DNA from: Streptomyces sp. NA02950
Lineage (GTDB): Bacteria; Actinomycetota; Actinomycetes; Streptomycetales; Streptomycetaceae
Direction: 5' to 3'
NCBI RefSeq assembly: GCF_013364155.1
Contig: NZ_CP054916.1
Coordinates: forward strand, 5,763,001-5,827,000
DNA length: 64,000 nucleotides
How positions within the stretch are numbered: position 1 is the stretch's first letter; every line of letters starts with the position of its first letter. Below, one piece after another: positions 7,845 to 16,038 of this stretch. The position numbers and the translations under genes are program-made. Below the pieces are notes generated by a model. That model worked only from the letters and a program-made list of their open reading frames with translations, was not told where the DNA came from and searched no databases.

Positions 7845-10183
7845 CTAGTGGGGGCGACTCCGGTGGGGCGGTACGGCGGCCGCCGCGGACGCACCCGCCG
7901 GGGAGACGTCCGCAGGGGACGGTCCGGCGACCAACGTGGTGGAGCCCCGGGCGGCCGGGGCGGGGCGGCTGCCAGCGGCACCACGGGCGGCAGGAGTTCG
8001 GCGGGCTGCCCCAGGAACACCCGGCGCACCACGCGTTCGGCCGCCCGTCCGTCGTCGTACGGGCAGAAGCGGTCCCGGAAGGCGGCGCGCAGCGCGGAGG
8101 CCCGCGCGCCGTACCAGGCGTCCGTGGTGAACAGGGAGATCAGCTCGTCCTCGGAGCGGGAGACCGGACCGGGCGGATAGGCGGTGATGTCGAAGTAGGT
8201 GCCGCGGGTGGCGCGGTAGGTGTCCCAGTCGTCGGCGTGGATGACGATCGGGCGGTCGAGGTTGGCGTAGTCGAACATGATCGACGAGTAGTCGGTGATC
8301 AGCGCGTCGGCGGCCAGACACAGCTCCTCGACGCTGGTGTGCGCCGAGACGTCAATGACCCGCCCGGTGCCGCGCGGACGGGGACCCTGGCGGTAGAAGT
8401 AGTGCGGCCGGACCAGGAAGATGAAGCCGGGGCCCAGCGCGCGGGCCACCCGCTCCAGGTCCAGACGCGGTACGAAGCCGCGCTGGTAGTCACGGTGGGT
8501 GGGCGCGTACAGCACGGTGGTGCTGTCGGCCGGGATGCCGAGCCGCTCCCGCAGCCGGGCCACGTCGTCGGCGGTGGCGCGCTGGAAGACGTCGTTGCGC
8601 GGGGAGCCGTAGGCGAGGGTGGTGTAACCGGAGGGGTAGACCCGCTCCCAGGTCAGGGTGGTGTGGCGGTTGGCCGAGAGGCTGAAGTCCCAGCGGTCCA
8701 CCCGCTCCAGCAGCTCGCCAACGTCCATGCCGCGCGCGGCGGCCGGACGGTCCAGCAGGTCAAGACCCATGTGCTTGAGCGGGGTGCCGTGATGAGTCTG
8801 GAGATGGATCTGGCCGGGCCGTTTGCGCAGCCGCGGGGTGAAGTTGACGTTGTTGACCAGGAACCGGGCCCGCGCCAGCGCCGTCCAGTACGCGAGCGAG
8901 CCGGGCTGGATCCGGCGCACCCCGGGCGGCAGGGTGTGCGCGTACTCGGGGGTGGTGATCCAGGCGGTGCGCACCGTCGGCGCCAGCTCGCGCACCTTCG
9001 CCTCGATCGCCGCCGGGTTGCAGGCGTAACCCCGGTGCCAGTACGCGGCGAACACCGCGAGCCGGGCGTCGACGGGGCGGCGCAGCTGCACCTGGTAGTG
9101 CAGCCACAGCGCGGCGGCGCGCAGCCGTGCGTACGCCCCCGGGGCCAGCGCCACGGCGCGCTGCCGGATCCGGTCGGCGCCGCGCAGGAACTGGAACGCC
9201 CGCCGGGCGCCCAGCCGCAGCAGCAGACAGCGCCACCCGGCGCGGCCGGGCGGGGTGGTGGCGTCGCCGGGCCGGTAGCGACGGTGGTGCGCGCCCGCCC
9301 GCCGGAAGAACTCGGCGCGGGCCGCGGCCGGAAGCCGCCCCGGAGCGGTGAAGACCGCCGCCAGGTGCTCCACCATCCGCTGGAACAGCGCCGGACGCCA
9401 GTGGGCCAGTTCGGGCCGTCCGTCCAGGAACCGGAACACCCGGTCGTACTGGTCGAACACATCGAGGTGGCGGCGGCCGGCGGTGCGCAGGATCCCGCCG
9501 CTCCGCCGCTGCCGGGAGCGCACGCACACCCGGTCCAGTACGGCGATGGACTCCGCGGACAGCAGGACCGGGAAGGTCCAGGACGTGTCCTCGTAGAAGC
9601 CGGACGGGAACGCGAAGCACTCGGCACGGACGAAGTCCCGGCGGTACGCCTTGTTGCACGCCACCATCGGCAGCCGCAGCAGCTCGGGCCGCTGGTCCAG
9701 CGTGAAGACCTGGGGGTCGGTCTGGCGCAGCAGCTCGGCGCGGACGCTCCGGGCGGCCCGGCCGGTCCAGTCCACCCGGGTGTAGTCGTAGACCAGCACC
9801 TGGGGATCGCCGGTACGGGCCAGCCGGTCGGCGATGGCGCGCAGGGCGCCGGGGGCGAGGGTGTCATCGCCGTCGAGGAAGATCAGGTAGTCGCCGGTGG
9901 CCCGGCGGATCCCGGCGTTGCGGGCGCGGCCGAGACCGGCGTTCTCGCCGAGGTGCACCGGACGCACCCGGCGGTCGCGGGCCGCGGCCTCGTCGATGAT
10001 GGCCCCGCACGCGTCGGGGGAGTGGTCGTCGACCGCGATCAGCTCGAGGTCCGCGAAGTCCTGGTCCAGGATGGAGCGCAGACAGTCGTGCAGGTAGGCC
10101 TGCACCTGGTATGCGGGCACGATGACGCTGAACCGGGGCACGGGGCATCCCATCGGTCGACGCGGCGTGAATGTGTTCCTCAC
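7845..10183 (-). CDS. Bifunctional GT2 / CDP-glycerol glycerophosphotransferase, apparent frameshift near its 3' end
   Basis: The N-terminal GT-A domain shows FSVIVPAYQ near residues 18-26 and IFLDGDDTLAPG near 100; from about 380 a glycerophosphotransferase domain carries THHGTPLKHMG near 465 and LITDYSSIMFDYA near 630. Family role: adds a sugar and a polyol-phosphate to a wall polymer. In the frame of these domains there is no stop for 5.3 kb. Around 7950 third-position GC collapses in that frame and moves to the neighbouring frame, which ends cleanly at a TAG (7845-7847), 35 bases before the Stealth start. The span 7845-10183 is one base short of a multiple of three, so a single-base deletion in the G/C run near 7945-7955 is inferred (about 779 residues if corrected). 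GTG at 10183 is taken as start; ATG at 10153 is an alternative. Confidence 0.8.
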
Positions 10184-10331
10184 ACCATCTTCTGAACGCC
10201 TATCGGATGAGGCGATGACGTTGCGGGGCGCCCCGAAAAGCCCCTCGTTCGGCCCAACGCCGTCGGTCGCCGCTCAGCGGTGGATCCGGGGCGTCGGACC
10301 GGCGCATGTGCCGCGTACGGGTGTCCCGCAC

Positions 10332-10895
10332 CTACCGCAAGGGATGCTGCCAGCGCAGTGCCGGGTTGTCGCCGACCCAGTAGGTGTGGGCCTCGGCGGT
10401 GATGTGGAGCTGTACGGCGGTGATGTCGGGGCTCCCAGCGTTCTGCCATGCGGTGAGCGACTGCTCGATGGCGTCCCACAGGGCCACGGGGCCGCCCTGC
10501 CGGACGGCCCAGTCTTCGCCGTGAGAGGTGAATTCGGCGAAGGACCCACAGCGGACCGTGGAGGGCGTAGAGGGTGCCCCCGAGCCCGTAGCGGACCTGC
10601 GCGGCCGCGAAGCGCGCGTCGTCGTCCAGGTGCTGGAAGGCAGGCCAGATGGGGCGGCGCCAGTACACCGCCCGTAATCGGGCCAGGTCGGTGGTTCTCG
10701 ACGGGGTACGGACCTGCCCGCTGGGGCCGGGCAGGTACCGAACCGGGCCGAGACCGTCAGGTCCGCACCGATGTCGGCGGGATTGAACCTCACCACCGGC
10801 ACACTGCGCAGGTTGGGTTCGGTGATCACCATGTCGGCAGTGATGTCGTCCGCCTCGGTGGCCACCAGGACCGGCCCCTTCTCGGTCGAGTCCAT
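10332..10895 (-). pseudogene. Remnant of graspetide ATP-grasp ligase (tgmB-like) joined to methyltransferase tail (tgmC-like)
   Basis: Translation from the ATG at 10893-10895, which overlaps the precursor stop as TGATG, gives GPVLVATEADDITADMV and then VPVVRFNPADIGADLTVS, the N-terminus of ATP-grasp ribosomal peptide maturases. After about residue 58 the match shifts to the next frame (VYWRRPIWPAFQHLD, then YGLGGTLYALHGPLW), so a base is missing near 10720. At about 10545 the ligase stops matching, before its ATP-grasp core, and the first frame continues as EDWAVRQGGPVALWDAIEQS to a TAG at 10332. That resembles the C-terminus of the methyltransferase that normally follows the ligase. An internal deletion of perhaps 1.5-2 kb therefore fused the two genes. 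Neither product can be active. Confidence 0.72.
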
Positions 10896-11155
10896 CAGTC
10901 CTGCTGGCTGTCCTGGTCGAGGCCCTGGTCGGGCGCGGAGTCGGGATTCGTGGCCGTGGAGGTCTCGGTGCCGGAACTGGTGCCGTGCTTGCCCATCTCG
11001 ACCAACTGGCCGAGACGGTCGCGGTACACGCCGGTCTGCGTCCCGGGGTCGATGGTGACCGTGGCGTGCGGGCGGCGAACGGTGGTCGGATACGGCGCGA
11101 GTCGGCCGACGCCCCAAGGACGGGCCGGGGTGAACTGCGTATCGCGAGTGGTCAC
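10895..11155 (-). CDS. Putative ATP-grasp-modified RiPP (graspetide) precursor
   Basis: An 86-residue peptide from the GTG at 11153-11155, with a good GAGGAG site seven bases upstream. The leader has PARPWGVGRLAPYPTTV, followed by TQTGVYRDRLGQLVEMGKHG, the conserved signature of Streptomyces putative ATP-grasp-modified RiPPs (TgmA-like). The C-terminus is rich in Thr, Ser, Asp and Gln (for example GTSSGTETSTATNPDS), giving hydroxyl donors and acidic acceptors for ester or amide macrocycles made by an ATP-grasp ligase. Its stop overlaps the ligase start by one base, indicating coupled translation. The precursor is intact although the ligase and methyltransferase downstream are destroyed, so it is either orphaned or served in trans. 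Confidence 0.75.
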   Translation of the reverse strand: MTTRDTQFTPARPWGVGRLAPYPTTVRRPHATVTIDPGTQTGVYRDRLGQLVEMGKHGTSSGTETSTATNPDSAPDQGLDQDSQQD

Positions 11156-11286
11156 GAAAGCTCCTCGGAGTCGATTCGAGTGAACTGATGGAGGGATCCC
11201 GTACCAGTGAGTGCGCTCGGGCGGTGTGACAACCGTGCCGATGAAAGCGACCTCTAAGCAACGAAGTTGCGAGCAATTGCGCAAGT

Positions 11287-12135
11287 TCACCCAAAGGCGG
11301 TGATCGCGGCTTCGATCAAGTGCCGCGCTCCGGAACCGTAAACCGCCATCCGGCCCAACTCCCGAGACGCCATGGCGTAGTCGGCGATCTCCCGGGGTTG
11401 CCTGATGTTGATCTCGGCGGTCAACGTCTCGACCACCACGTGCCGGTCGTCGAACAAGTAGAACGCCTCCAGCGGCCAGATGGCGCGCGGCGCGATGAGA
11501 GGGATCACGCCCAGCGAAACGCTGGCCAGCGGCATCACGGAGAGAAGGTGGGCGAGCTGGTCGGCCATCACCTCGGCGTCGCCGATCCGTGACCGCAACA
11601 CCCACTCCTCCAGCAGCACCACGAAACGGTGATCGCCCTCATACAGGAAGCGGCTTCGTGCTATCCGGGCGGCGACCGCGTCGGCGACATCGTCGGGTGT
11701 CCCCTGGAAGTCGGTGATCCTTCGCATCAGCGCCGTGGCGTAGCCGGGGGTCTGGAAGAAGCCGGGGACGCCATTGGAGGCGTACACCCGGCAGACTGTG
11801 GCGTTCTCGTGCAGTGCGGAGAAGTCCTCTTGGACCTTGCGCATGCCGTTGCGGTGCAGACGGCGCCATTCCATGTACATGGAGTCGACCGCCCGCGCGG
11901 TGGCGATCAGGTCCTCCGTCTGGTCATCGGCTCCGCAGGCCGCGCACCACGCGCGAATGTCCGCGTCGGCGGGTGCTGCCTCACCCTTCTGGATCCGGGT
12001 TGTCTTCGCGGGATGCCAGCCGCACCGGGCGGAAAGCTCCTTCCCGGAGAGGCCGGCATCTTTGCGTAGGTGCGTCAGGCGTACGGCGAGTGCGTCACGG
12101 GCGGCCTGAGCACTGGAGGACGGGGACGAGGGCAT
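11287..12135 (-). CDS. XRE-family regulator with DUF5753 (Scr1-type)
   Basis: A 282-residue protein with an N-terminal helix-turn-helix (about residues 15-70: RLTHLRKDAGLSGKELSAR then WHPAKTTRIQKGE) and the DUF5753 ligand-binding-like domain over the rest (MYMEWRRLHRNGMRKVQ near 105, VPGFFQTPGYATALM near 140, LLEEWVLRSRIGD near 195). Such proteins pair with DUF397 or DUF6879 small proteins and in Streptomyces affect development or stress responses. Here the partner is the DUF6879 gene 18 bases upstream on the same strand. It also lies just upstream of the graspetide precursor, so control of that locus is possible but unproven. Confidence 0.85.
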   Translation of the reverse strand: MPSSPSSSAQAARDALAVRLTHLRKDAGLSGKELSARCGWHPAKTTRIQKGEAAPADADIRAWCAACGADDQTEDLIATARAVDSMYMEWRRLHRNGMRKVQEDFSALHENATVCRVYASNGVPGFFQTPGYATALMRRITDFQGTPDDVADAVAARIARSRFLYEGDHRFVVLLEEWVLRSRIGDAEVMADQLAHLLSVMPLASVSLGVIPLIAPRAIWPLEAFYLFDDRHVVVETLTAEINIRQPREIADYAMASRELGRMAVYGSGARHLIEAAITAFG

Positions 12136-12153
12136 GAGGCCGTACGAGCGAGA

Positions 12154-12684
12154 TCAGACGGTGAACTTCTCGTGATCGACACCGCGCTCCCACACGGCTT
12201 CGAACGCCGAGGCACAGAGTCTTACCACGGCGGGATCGTCGCTGTACTCATGCCCGGCCCAGTCGCCGTCTCCGGCGAAGAAGTGGAAGAGGGCCAGACG
12301 GTCATCGGTCAGCCAGAGGTCGTTGCCGGGCAGGGCGATCTCCGACGCCTGAGGGCGCGGGAGCCAACGAACCTGCTCCCCGACAGCGATGTTGACCGGT
12401 GTCAGGGCGTGCTCGTACCGGATGTAGTCGGTTACCGGCTCGGAGACGATCCGGGCGCGACGTATGACCACTCCCCGCCCCACAGCCTCACGTACCAGCG
12501 GCGTCCAGCCCTGCCAGAGTGCCGAGTCGGGGTCGAGATCGGCTTCGCCCGTCCGCAAGAATCGTTCGAAGGTCTCGGTCTCGTCACCGACGCTGTAGAT
12601 GTCGCGCATCTCCAGGTGTACGGCGGTGTGCCGTGCGGACTTGAGCAGCTCAGCGAAGTCCGGCACGCCGTTCTGCGACATCAC
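12154..12684 (-). CDS. DUF6879 family protein
   Basis: A 176-residue protein whose sequence (FAELLKSARHTAVHLEMRD at the start, VREAVGRGVVIRRARIVSEP in the middle and LWLTDDRLALFHFF near residue 130) matches the DUF6879 family, commonly encoded beside XRE-DUF5753 regulators in actinomycetes. No enzymatic motif is visible. The start overlaps the end of the preceding small gene by 35 bases; the second ATG codon (12679-12681) is equally good. The trio of small protein, DUF6879 and XRE regulator reads as one transcription unit. Molecular function unknown; a role as partner or modulator of the regulator is inferred from co-occurrence. Confidence 0.8.
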   Translation of the reverse strand: MMSQNGVPDFAELLKSARHTAVHLEMRDIYSVGDETETFERFLRTGEADLDPDSALWQGWTPLVREAVGRGVVIRRARIVSEPVTDYIRYEHALTPVNIAVGEQVRWLPRPQASEIALPGNDLWLTDDRLALFHFFAGDGDWAGHEYSDDPAVVRLCASAFEAVWERGVDHEKFTV

Positions 12685-12913
12685 ACGCCTCCCTCAGAAT
12701 CGGCACCATGCGGGCCGGAATGCGATTTACGGTCTCGTGCCCCGGGATACCCGTGTCGTGGCCGGGCACCCACTCGGTCTTGCCGATCCGGGCCTTCAGC
12801 AGCGCGTCGGCTTCCTCGCCCTGAAGAATCAGATCGGCGTCGTCACTGACCCACACGGTTGGCGAGCCCCCACCGGTGGTCTCCGGGTCGATCCCTACGA
12901 AGACTAGATCCAC
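12650..12913 (-). CDS. Small conserved hypothetical protein of the XRE/DUF6879 module
   Basis: The GTG at 12911-12913, preceded by GGGAGGGCACC, gives an 87-residue acidic protein beginning VDLVFVGIDPETTGGGSPTV, with VSDDADLILQGEEAD in the centre and TEWVPGHDTGIPGHETV followed by RIPARMVPILREACD at the end. This pattern recurs in small Streptomyces proteins of about 80-90 residues next to DUF397/DUF6879 and XRE genes. No catalytic or metal-binding motif is seen. A longer open frame to 13318 exists upstream, but its composition is arginine/proline-rich and non-coding in character, so the short form is preferred. Function unknown. Confidence 0.72.
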   Translation of the reverse strand: MDLVFVGIDPETTGGGSPTVWVSDDADLILQGEEADALLKARIGKTEWVPGHDTGIPGHETVNRIPARMVPILREACDVAERRAGLR

Positions 12914-13175
12914 GGTGCCCTCCCCTAACAAGCCGGTTGCGCGTTCTTGCACGCGACGCTCCCCGGGAGCTTGATCTGCGTCAGGGGCGGGCGGCGGTCT
13001 TCGCCTCCCATTGGCCTGATCAGGCGACGTGGCAGTCCATCGAACGAAGTACTCGTTCTGCACCCGGCGGCTTCGGGGATCGTCGGCAGCTCGCGGTCGG
13101 CGCCGAGTTCTCACAGCGTTGGTTCGATGCGCTGATGTGGTCGCACGATCGTGCCCCCAGCGGAGTGCGATCCGC

Positions 13176-14064
13176 TCAGCAGGCCGTGCGCAGGGCCTGA
13201 CCGGAGGCCGTGGGCGCCTCGTATGCCGCTCGGCAGTCGCGGCAGCGCCCGCCCTTCGCAGAGCGGAAGACCCGGTCGCACCCGTCGCAGGTCCGCAAGG
13301 GGAGGGCGGGTGGTGCACTGGGCGGGGCGACGGGGACGGCGGGTACGGGGAGCGGAGGCTCGCTGAGGCGGTAGGCGAGGATGCGGGCTGGGCGGGTCAG
13401 CAGGCGGCCGGGGAGTCCTGCGGTGAGCGCATGGGTGATCTGCGCGGGTCCCACCCCGGCGGAGAGCCATTGGGCAACGGCGGGTGCGAGTTGGGCGATG
13501 TCCCGGCGGGACAGGATGAGCCGGGGGTCGGCGATGCGCAGTGAGGCCAGGATGGTGACAGCCCGCTCGTCGGCCTGGGCGAGTGAGGGAGCGGGGTCGC
13601 CGGTCTCGGCTGCGGCTTCCGGCTCGGAGCCCTGCGGTGCCGTGCGCGCGGCGGGTGCTTCCCGCACCGGGCTTGGACGGGGTGTGCGGGGACGCGGCGG
13701 GGTGGGCGCGCCACCGCCCGGTACGTCGTAGAAGTAGGTCCGGGTACGGATGATGCCCCCGGGGCCGCGTTCCCGCCGTCGCTCCAGGTAGCCGGCGGAC
13801 TCCAACTCCCGTAAAGCGCGCGAGATCAGTATCTCGCCCTCGGTGAAGTGCTCGCACAATGCGGCGATGCTCACGGGCGCACCGTCGGGGAGTGAGGAGA
13901 TGTACGCCGCGACGCCGATCGTGACCGCGCTTCCGCGCCGCTGTGCGAGGGCGTTGGCGATCACGGTGAAAGTCGGCGGTGAGGCGGGTGCGGACGTGGA
14001 TCACGCCGGAGGTCGGAGCTCCGGCGTCGGCGCGCAGGCGCGCGTTAGACTGCGGCTCAGCCAT
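13176..14064 (-). CDS. Winged-helix DNA-binding domain protein, frameshifted near its 5' end
   Basis: The main frame (13176-13964, 262 residues) has a winged-helix region at its start (AVTIGVAAYISSLPDGAPV, then ISRALRELESAGYLERRRER), a proline-rich linker, a helical middle domain (about 130-200) and a C-terminal zinc-ribbon-like CDGCDRVF with CRDC. The expected N-terminus lies in the neighbouring frame from the ATG at 14062-14064: MAEPQSNARLRADAGAP and VIHVRTRLTADF, with a GGAAGAGACG site. The frames meet at GACTTTCACC near 13970, where an extra T explains the shift (889 bases = 3 x 296 + 1). Either the gene is broken, translation begins at the weak GTG at 13964, or the base is an error. Likely DNA binding; target unknown. 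Confidence 0.7.
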
Positions 14065-14268
14065 CGGGAAGTCGTCTCTTCCTGATCGGTCAGGCCCTCG
14101 ATCGGGATGCCAGTCCCGGCCGGGGGCCGTCGTCTGTTTGCGGTTGTTGTGTTGCGGTGAACGTAACGACCGGTGTGCGTGGCCCGCAAGCCGGTCACCC
14201 ATACGGGTGACCTGGGGGAAGGGCGGGTGGGCGGGAGTTCTTTATCCCGTTTCTCAGGGGGAGTTCGT

Positions 14269-14306
14269 GGCCCGCCGGGCCCCCGCGTACGGGGATCCGG
14301 CGGGCC
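14269..14306 (-). terminator. Terminator-like hairpin after the DUF397 gene
   Basis: Ten-base perfect arms (14269-14278 and 14297-14306, GGCCCGCCGG and its complement) with an 18-base loop lie 34 bases beyond the DUF397 stop in the direction of transcription. No U-tract follows, as is usual in Streptomyces. Confidence 0.5.
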
Positions 14307-14339
14307 CGGAACGGCGACACCGAGCGGTTCCCGGCCGAC

Positions 14340-14555
14340 TCAGGGATGGTGGCCGGTCTTCAACTCGCCGATGAAAGTTGCCCAGGACGCCGCCGCGAAG
14401 ACCAGCACCATCCCATCGGGGTACTTGCTGTCACGGACGGGGACGACGCCGGGCATGCCGTCGGCCACCTCCACGCAGTCGCCACCCGCCTGATTGCTGT
14501 AGCTGCTCTTGCGCCACGCGGCGCCGTTCAGATCGGGACGGGACACTCGCTCCAC
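14340..14555 (-). CDS. DUF397 domain-containing protein
   Basis: A 71-residue protein from the GTG at 14553-14555 (GGAGGG site eight bases upstream). It has the DUF397 signature: LNGAAWRKSSYSNQAGGDCV near residues 9-28, then VEVADGMPGVVPVRDSKYPDG and a C-terminal AASWATFIGELKTG. DUF397 proteins are small partners of XRE-DUF5753 regulators; WhiJ-neighbourhood genes and the Scr1/Scr2 pair in Streptomyces are examples. The start lies inside the end of the regulator gene, so the two are co-transcribed and probably translationally coupled. Confidence 0.88.
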   Translation of the reverse strand: MERVSRPDLNGAAWRKSSYSNQAGGDCVEVADGMPGVVPVRDSKYPDGMVLVFAAASWATFIGELKTGHHP

Positions 14556-15375
14556 GGTAGTTGCCCTCCATCGCGGATCGGATCATGTCGAGCGACATGA
14601 GCGGGGGCAGAGACGCCGCCCGCAGCCGATCGTAGGTCACCGCGTAGCGCTTCACATCCGCTGGTTCCTCGACGAGTTGACCGAAGTCAGCAGCCTCTTC
14701 GTAGGCGACTTCGTCGTCGTCCGGCAGCGTCAGCACGGTGAGGGACCCGCCCATCGCCCCATGCCCGCCCTGATCGAACGGCAGCACCTGCACGGTGATG
14801 TGCGGTTCGGCGGCCGCCTCCAGCAACCGGCCCAACTGGGACCGCATCACGGTGTGGCTACCGATCGGGCGCCGTAACACCGCCTCGTCCAGGACGACCC
14901 ATAGCTCGGGTCGGTCCGGTGAACGGAGCCGTTCCTGCCGTCCGAGACGAGCGCTGACGCGCTCCTCCAACTGCTGCTCGCCGCTGAGCTGGGGGTCGAG
15001 GCTCAGTACTACCCGCGCGTAGTCCTCGGTCTGCAACAGGCCGGGCACGACGTGCGCCGCGTACTGTCTGATGGACACCGCTCGCTCCGCGTGGGCCATG
15101 AAGGCCCGCGACCAGTCCGGGAACGCCTCCCGGTAGACGTACGGCCACATGTCGATGAGCAGGCTGTCCGCCCCGAGGACGCTGTCGAGCGTCTGCGCCA
15201 GCTCAAACGTCGGCTTCGCCCCGGACGCCCGCTCGATCTGCGTGATCCGGGTGCTGACCACATGCGCCCTCGCGCCCAGCTCGGCCTGGGTCAGACCGGC
15301 GGCCGTCCGGAGTCTGCGGACCCGCGACCCGAACAGCGCCGCCATCGACGAGTGGGGATCAACTTCTCTGGCCAT
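14431..15375 (-). CDS. XRE-family regulator with DUF5753
   Basis: A 314-residue protein: helix-turn-helix at about residues 15-70 (RVRRLRTAAGLTQAELG, then VSTRITQIERASGAKPT) and DUF5753 after it (WPYVYREAFPDWSRAFM near 78, VPGLLQTEDYARVVLS near 112, VVLDEAVLRRPIGS near 160, VQVLPFDQGGHGAMGG near 195). It forms a pair with the DUF397 gene. The last ~40 residues after NYRGASVPS overlap DUF397 by 125 bases and are arginine/glycine rich; a homologous tail is not expected, so the true end may be disturbed by an indel or simply be a relaxed extension. The gene is divergent from the ATPase gene at 15481. Confidence 0.85.
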   Translation of the reverse strand: MAREVDPHSSMAALFGSRVRRLRTAAGLTQAELGARAHVVSTRITQIERASGAKPTFELAQTLDSVLGADSLLIDMWPYVYREAFPDWSRAFMAHAERAVSIRQYAAHVVPGLLQTEDYARVVLSLDPQLSGEQQLEERVSARLGRQERLRSPDRPELWVVLDEAVLRRPIGSHTVMRSQLGRLLEAAAEPHITVQVLPFDQGGHGAMGGSLTVLTLPDDDEVAYEEAADFGQLVEEPADVKRYAVTYDRLRAASLPPLMSLDMIRSAMEGNYRGASVPSRSERRRVAQEQLQQSGGWRLRGGGRRHARRRPRP

Positions 15376-15480
15376 AACATCACTTCCGTTCCTTACGGCC
15401 TGAAAGGTAAGGCGTCATGGCCTTTCGAGCGTAGGCCCGCGACACGATTCTTGGGCACGGAACGTCACGATGCGCACACG

Positions 15481-15969
15481 GTGCGAATCGTACGGAAGAG
15501 CGATCGGACGGAAGTGGACAACACCGTGCTGAAGACGACCACGGCGCCGGAGCCCGAGCCCGAACTCCGGGAACTCACCGCGCAGTTCCCCGCCACGCGG
15601 CGCGGAGCGTGCCTCGCTCGACGGCTCGCCGTGCGGCGTATGGAGGAGTGGGGCTACCCGCCCGCGTCGGACGCATCCTGCACGGTGGCCCTGCTGGTGG
15701 CGGAGCTGACCTCCAACGCCGTGCGCCACGGCCGCTTACCCGGACGGGATTTCCGTCTCCGCATCGTCTGCGAACCCTCGACGCGGACGCTCCGGATCGA
15801 GGTCTCGGACGCCCGCGAAGACCGCCTCCCGGTCATTCCGCCGACGGTGACGGCCGATGACGAGTCGGGCCGTGGCCTGCTCATCGTGGAGCTGCTGGCC
15901 ACCCGCTGGGGCGCGACCCCTCGTAGCCCGGTCGGTAAGACCGTGTGGGCGGAGTGCGCGGTGACGTGA
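15481..15969 (+). CDS. ATP-binding protein of the SpoIIAB/RsbW (HATPase_c_2) family
   Basis: A roughly 150-160 residue protein with the GHKL ATPase boxes: N box VAELTSNAVRHGR near residue 77, a G1-like IEVSDARED, and the G2-like GRGLLIVELLATRWG near 135. Streptomyces has dozens of such stand-alone anti-sigma or anti-anti-sigma kinase-like proteins, often beside XRE-DUF397 pairs as here. A partner sigma factor or antagonist is not adjacent. Possible starts are the GTGs at 15481, 15514 and 15526; none has a strong ribosome site, so the N-terminus is uncertain by up to 15 residues. Function in signalling is inferred from family. Confidence 0.8.
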   Translation: MRIVRKSDRTEVDNTVLKTTTAPEPEPELRELTAQFPATRRGACLARRLAVRRMEEWGYPPASDASCTVALLVAELTSNAVRHGRLPGRDFRLRIVCEPSTRTLRIEVSDAREDRLPVIPPTVTADDESGRGLLIVELLATRWGATPRSPVGKTVWAECAVT

Positions 15970-15981
15970 TCCGGAAAAGGG

Positions 15982-16017
15982 GCGGCCCGGTGCCCCCTGT
16001 GAGGGGCGCCGGACCGC
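15982..16017. terminator. Bidirectional terminator hairpin between convergent genes
   Basis: Two 15-base arms (15982-15996 and 16003-16017) pair with one mismatch and one G-U around a six-base loop. The hairpin sits in the 69-base gap between the ATPase gene and the permease gene, which converge, so it can serve both. Confidence 0.55.
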
Positions 16018-16038
16018 TGCCGTGGCTGAGGTGATGGG

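Noticed and set aside
4889..10183. A single 1764-residue protein across three genes
   Set aside because: The middle third, opposite the Stealth frame, is arginine/proline-rich with poor codon bias; the frame is open only because of high GC and an apparent indel near 7950.
12914..13318. N-terminal extension of the 87-residue small protein
   Set aside because: Extension is Arg/Pro-rich with no ribosome site, while the GTG at 12913 has one and matches the family start.
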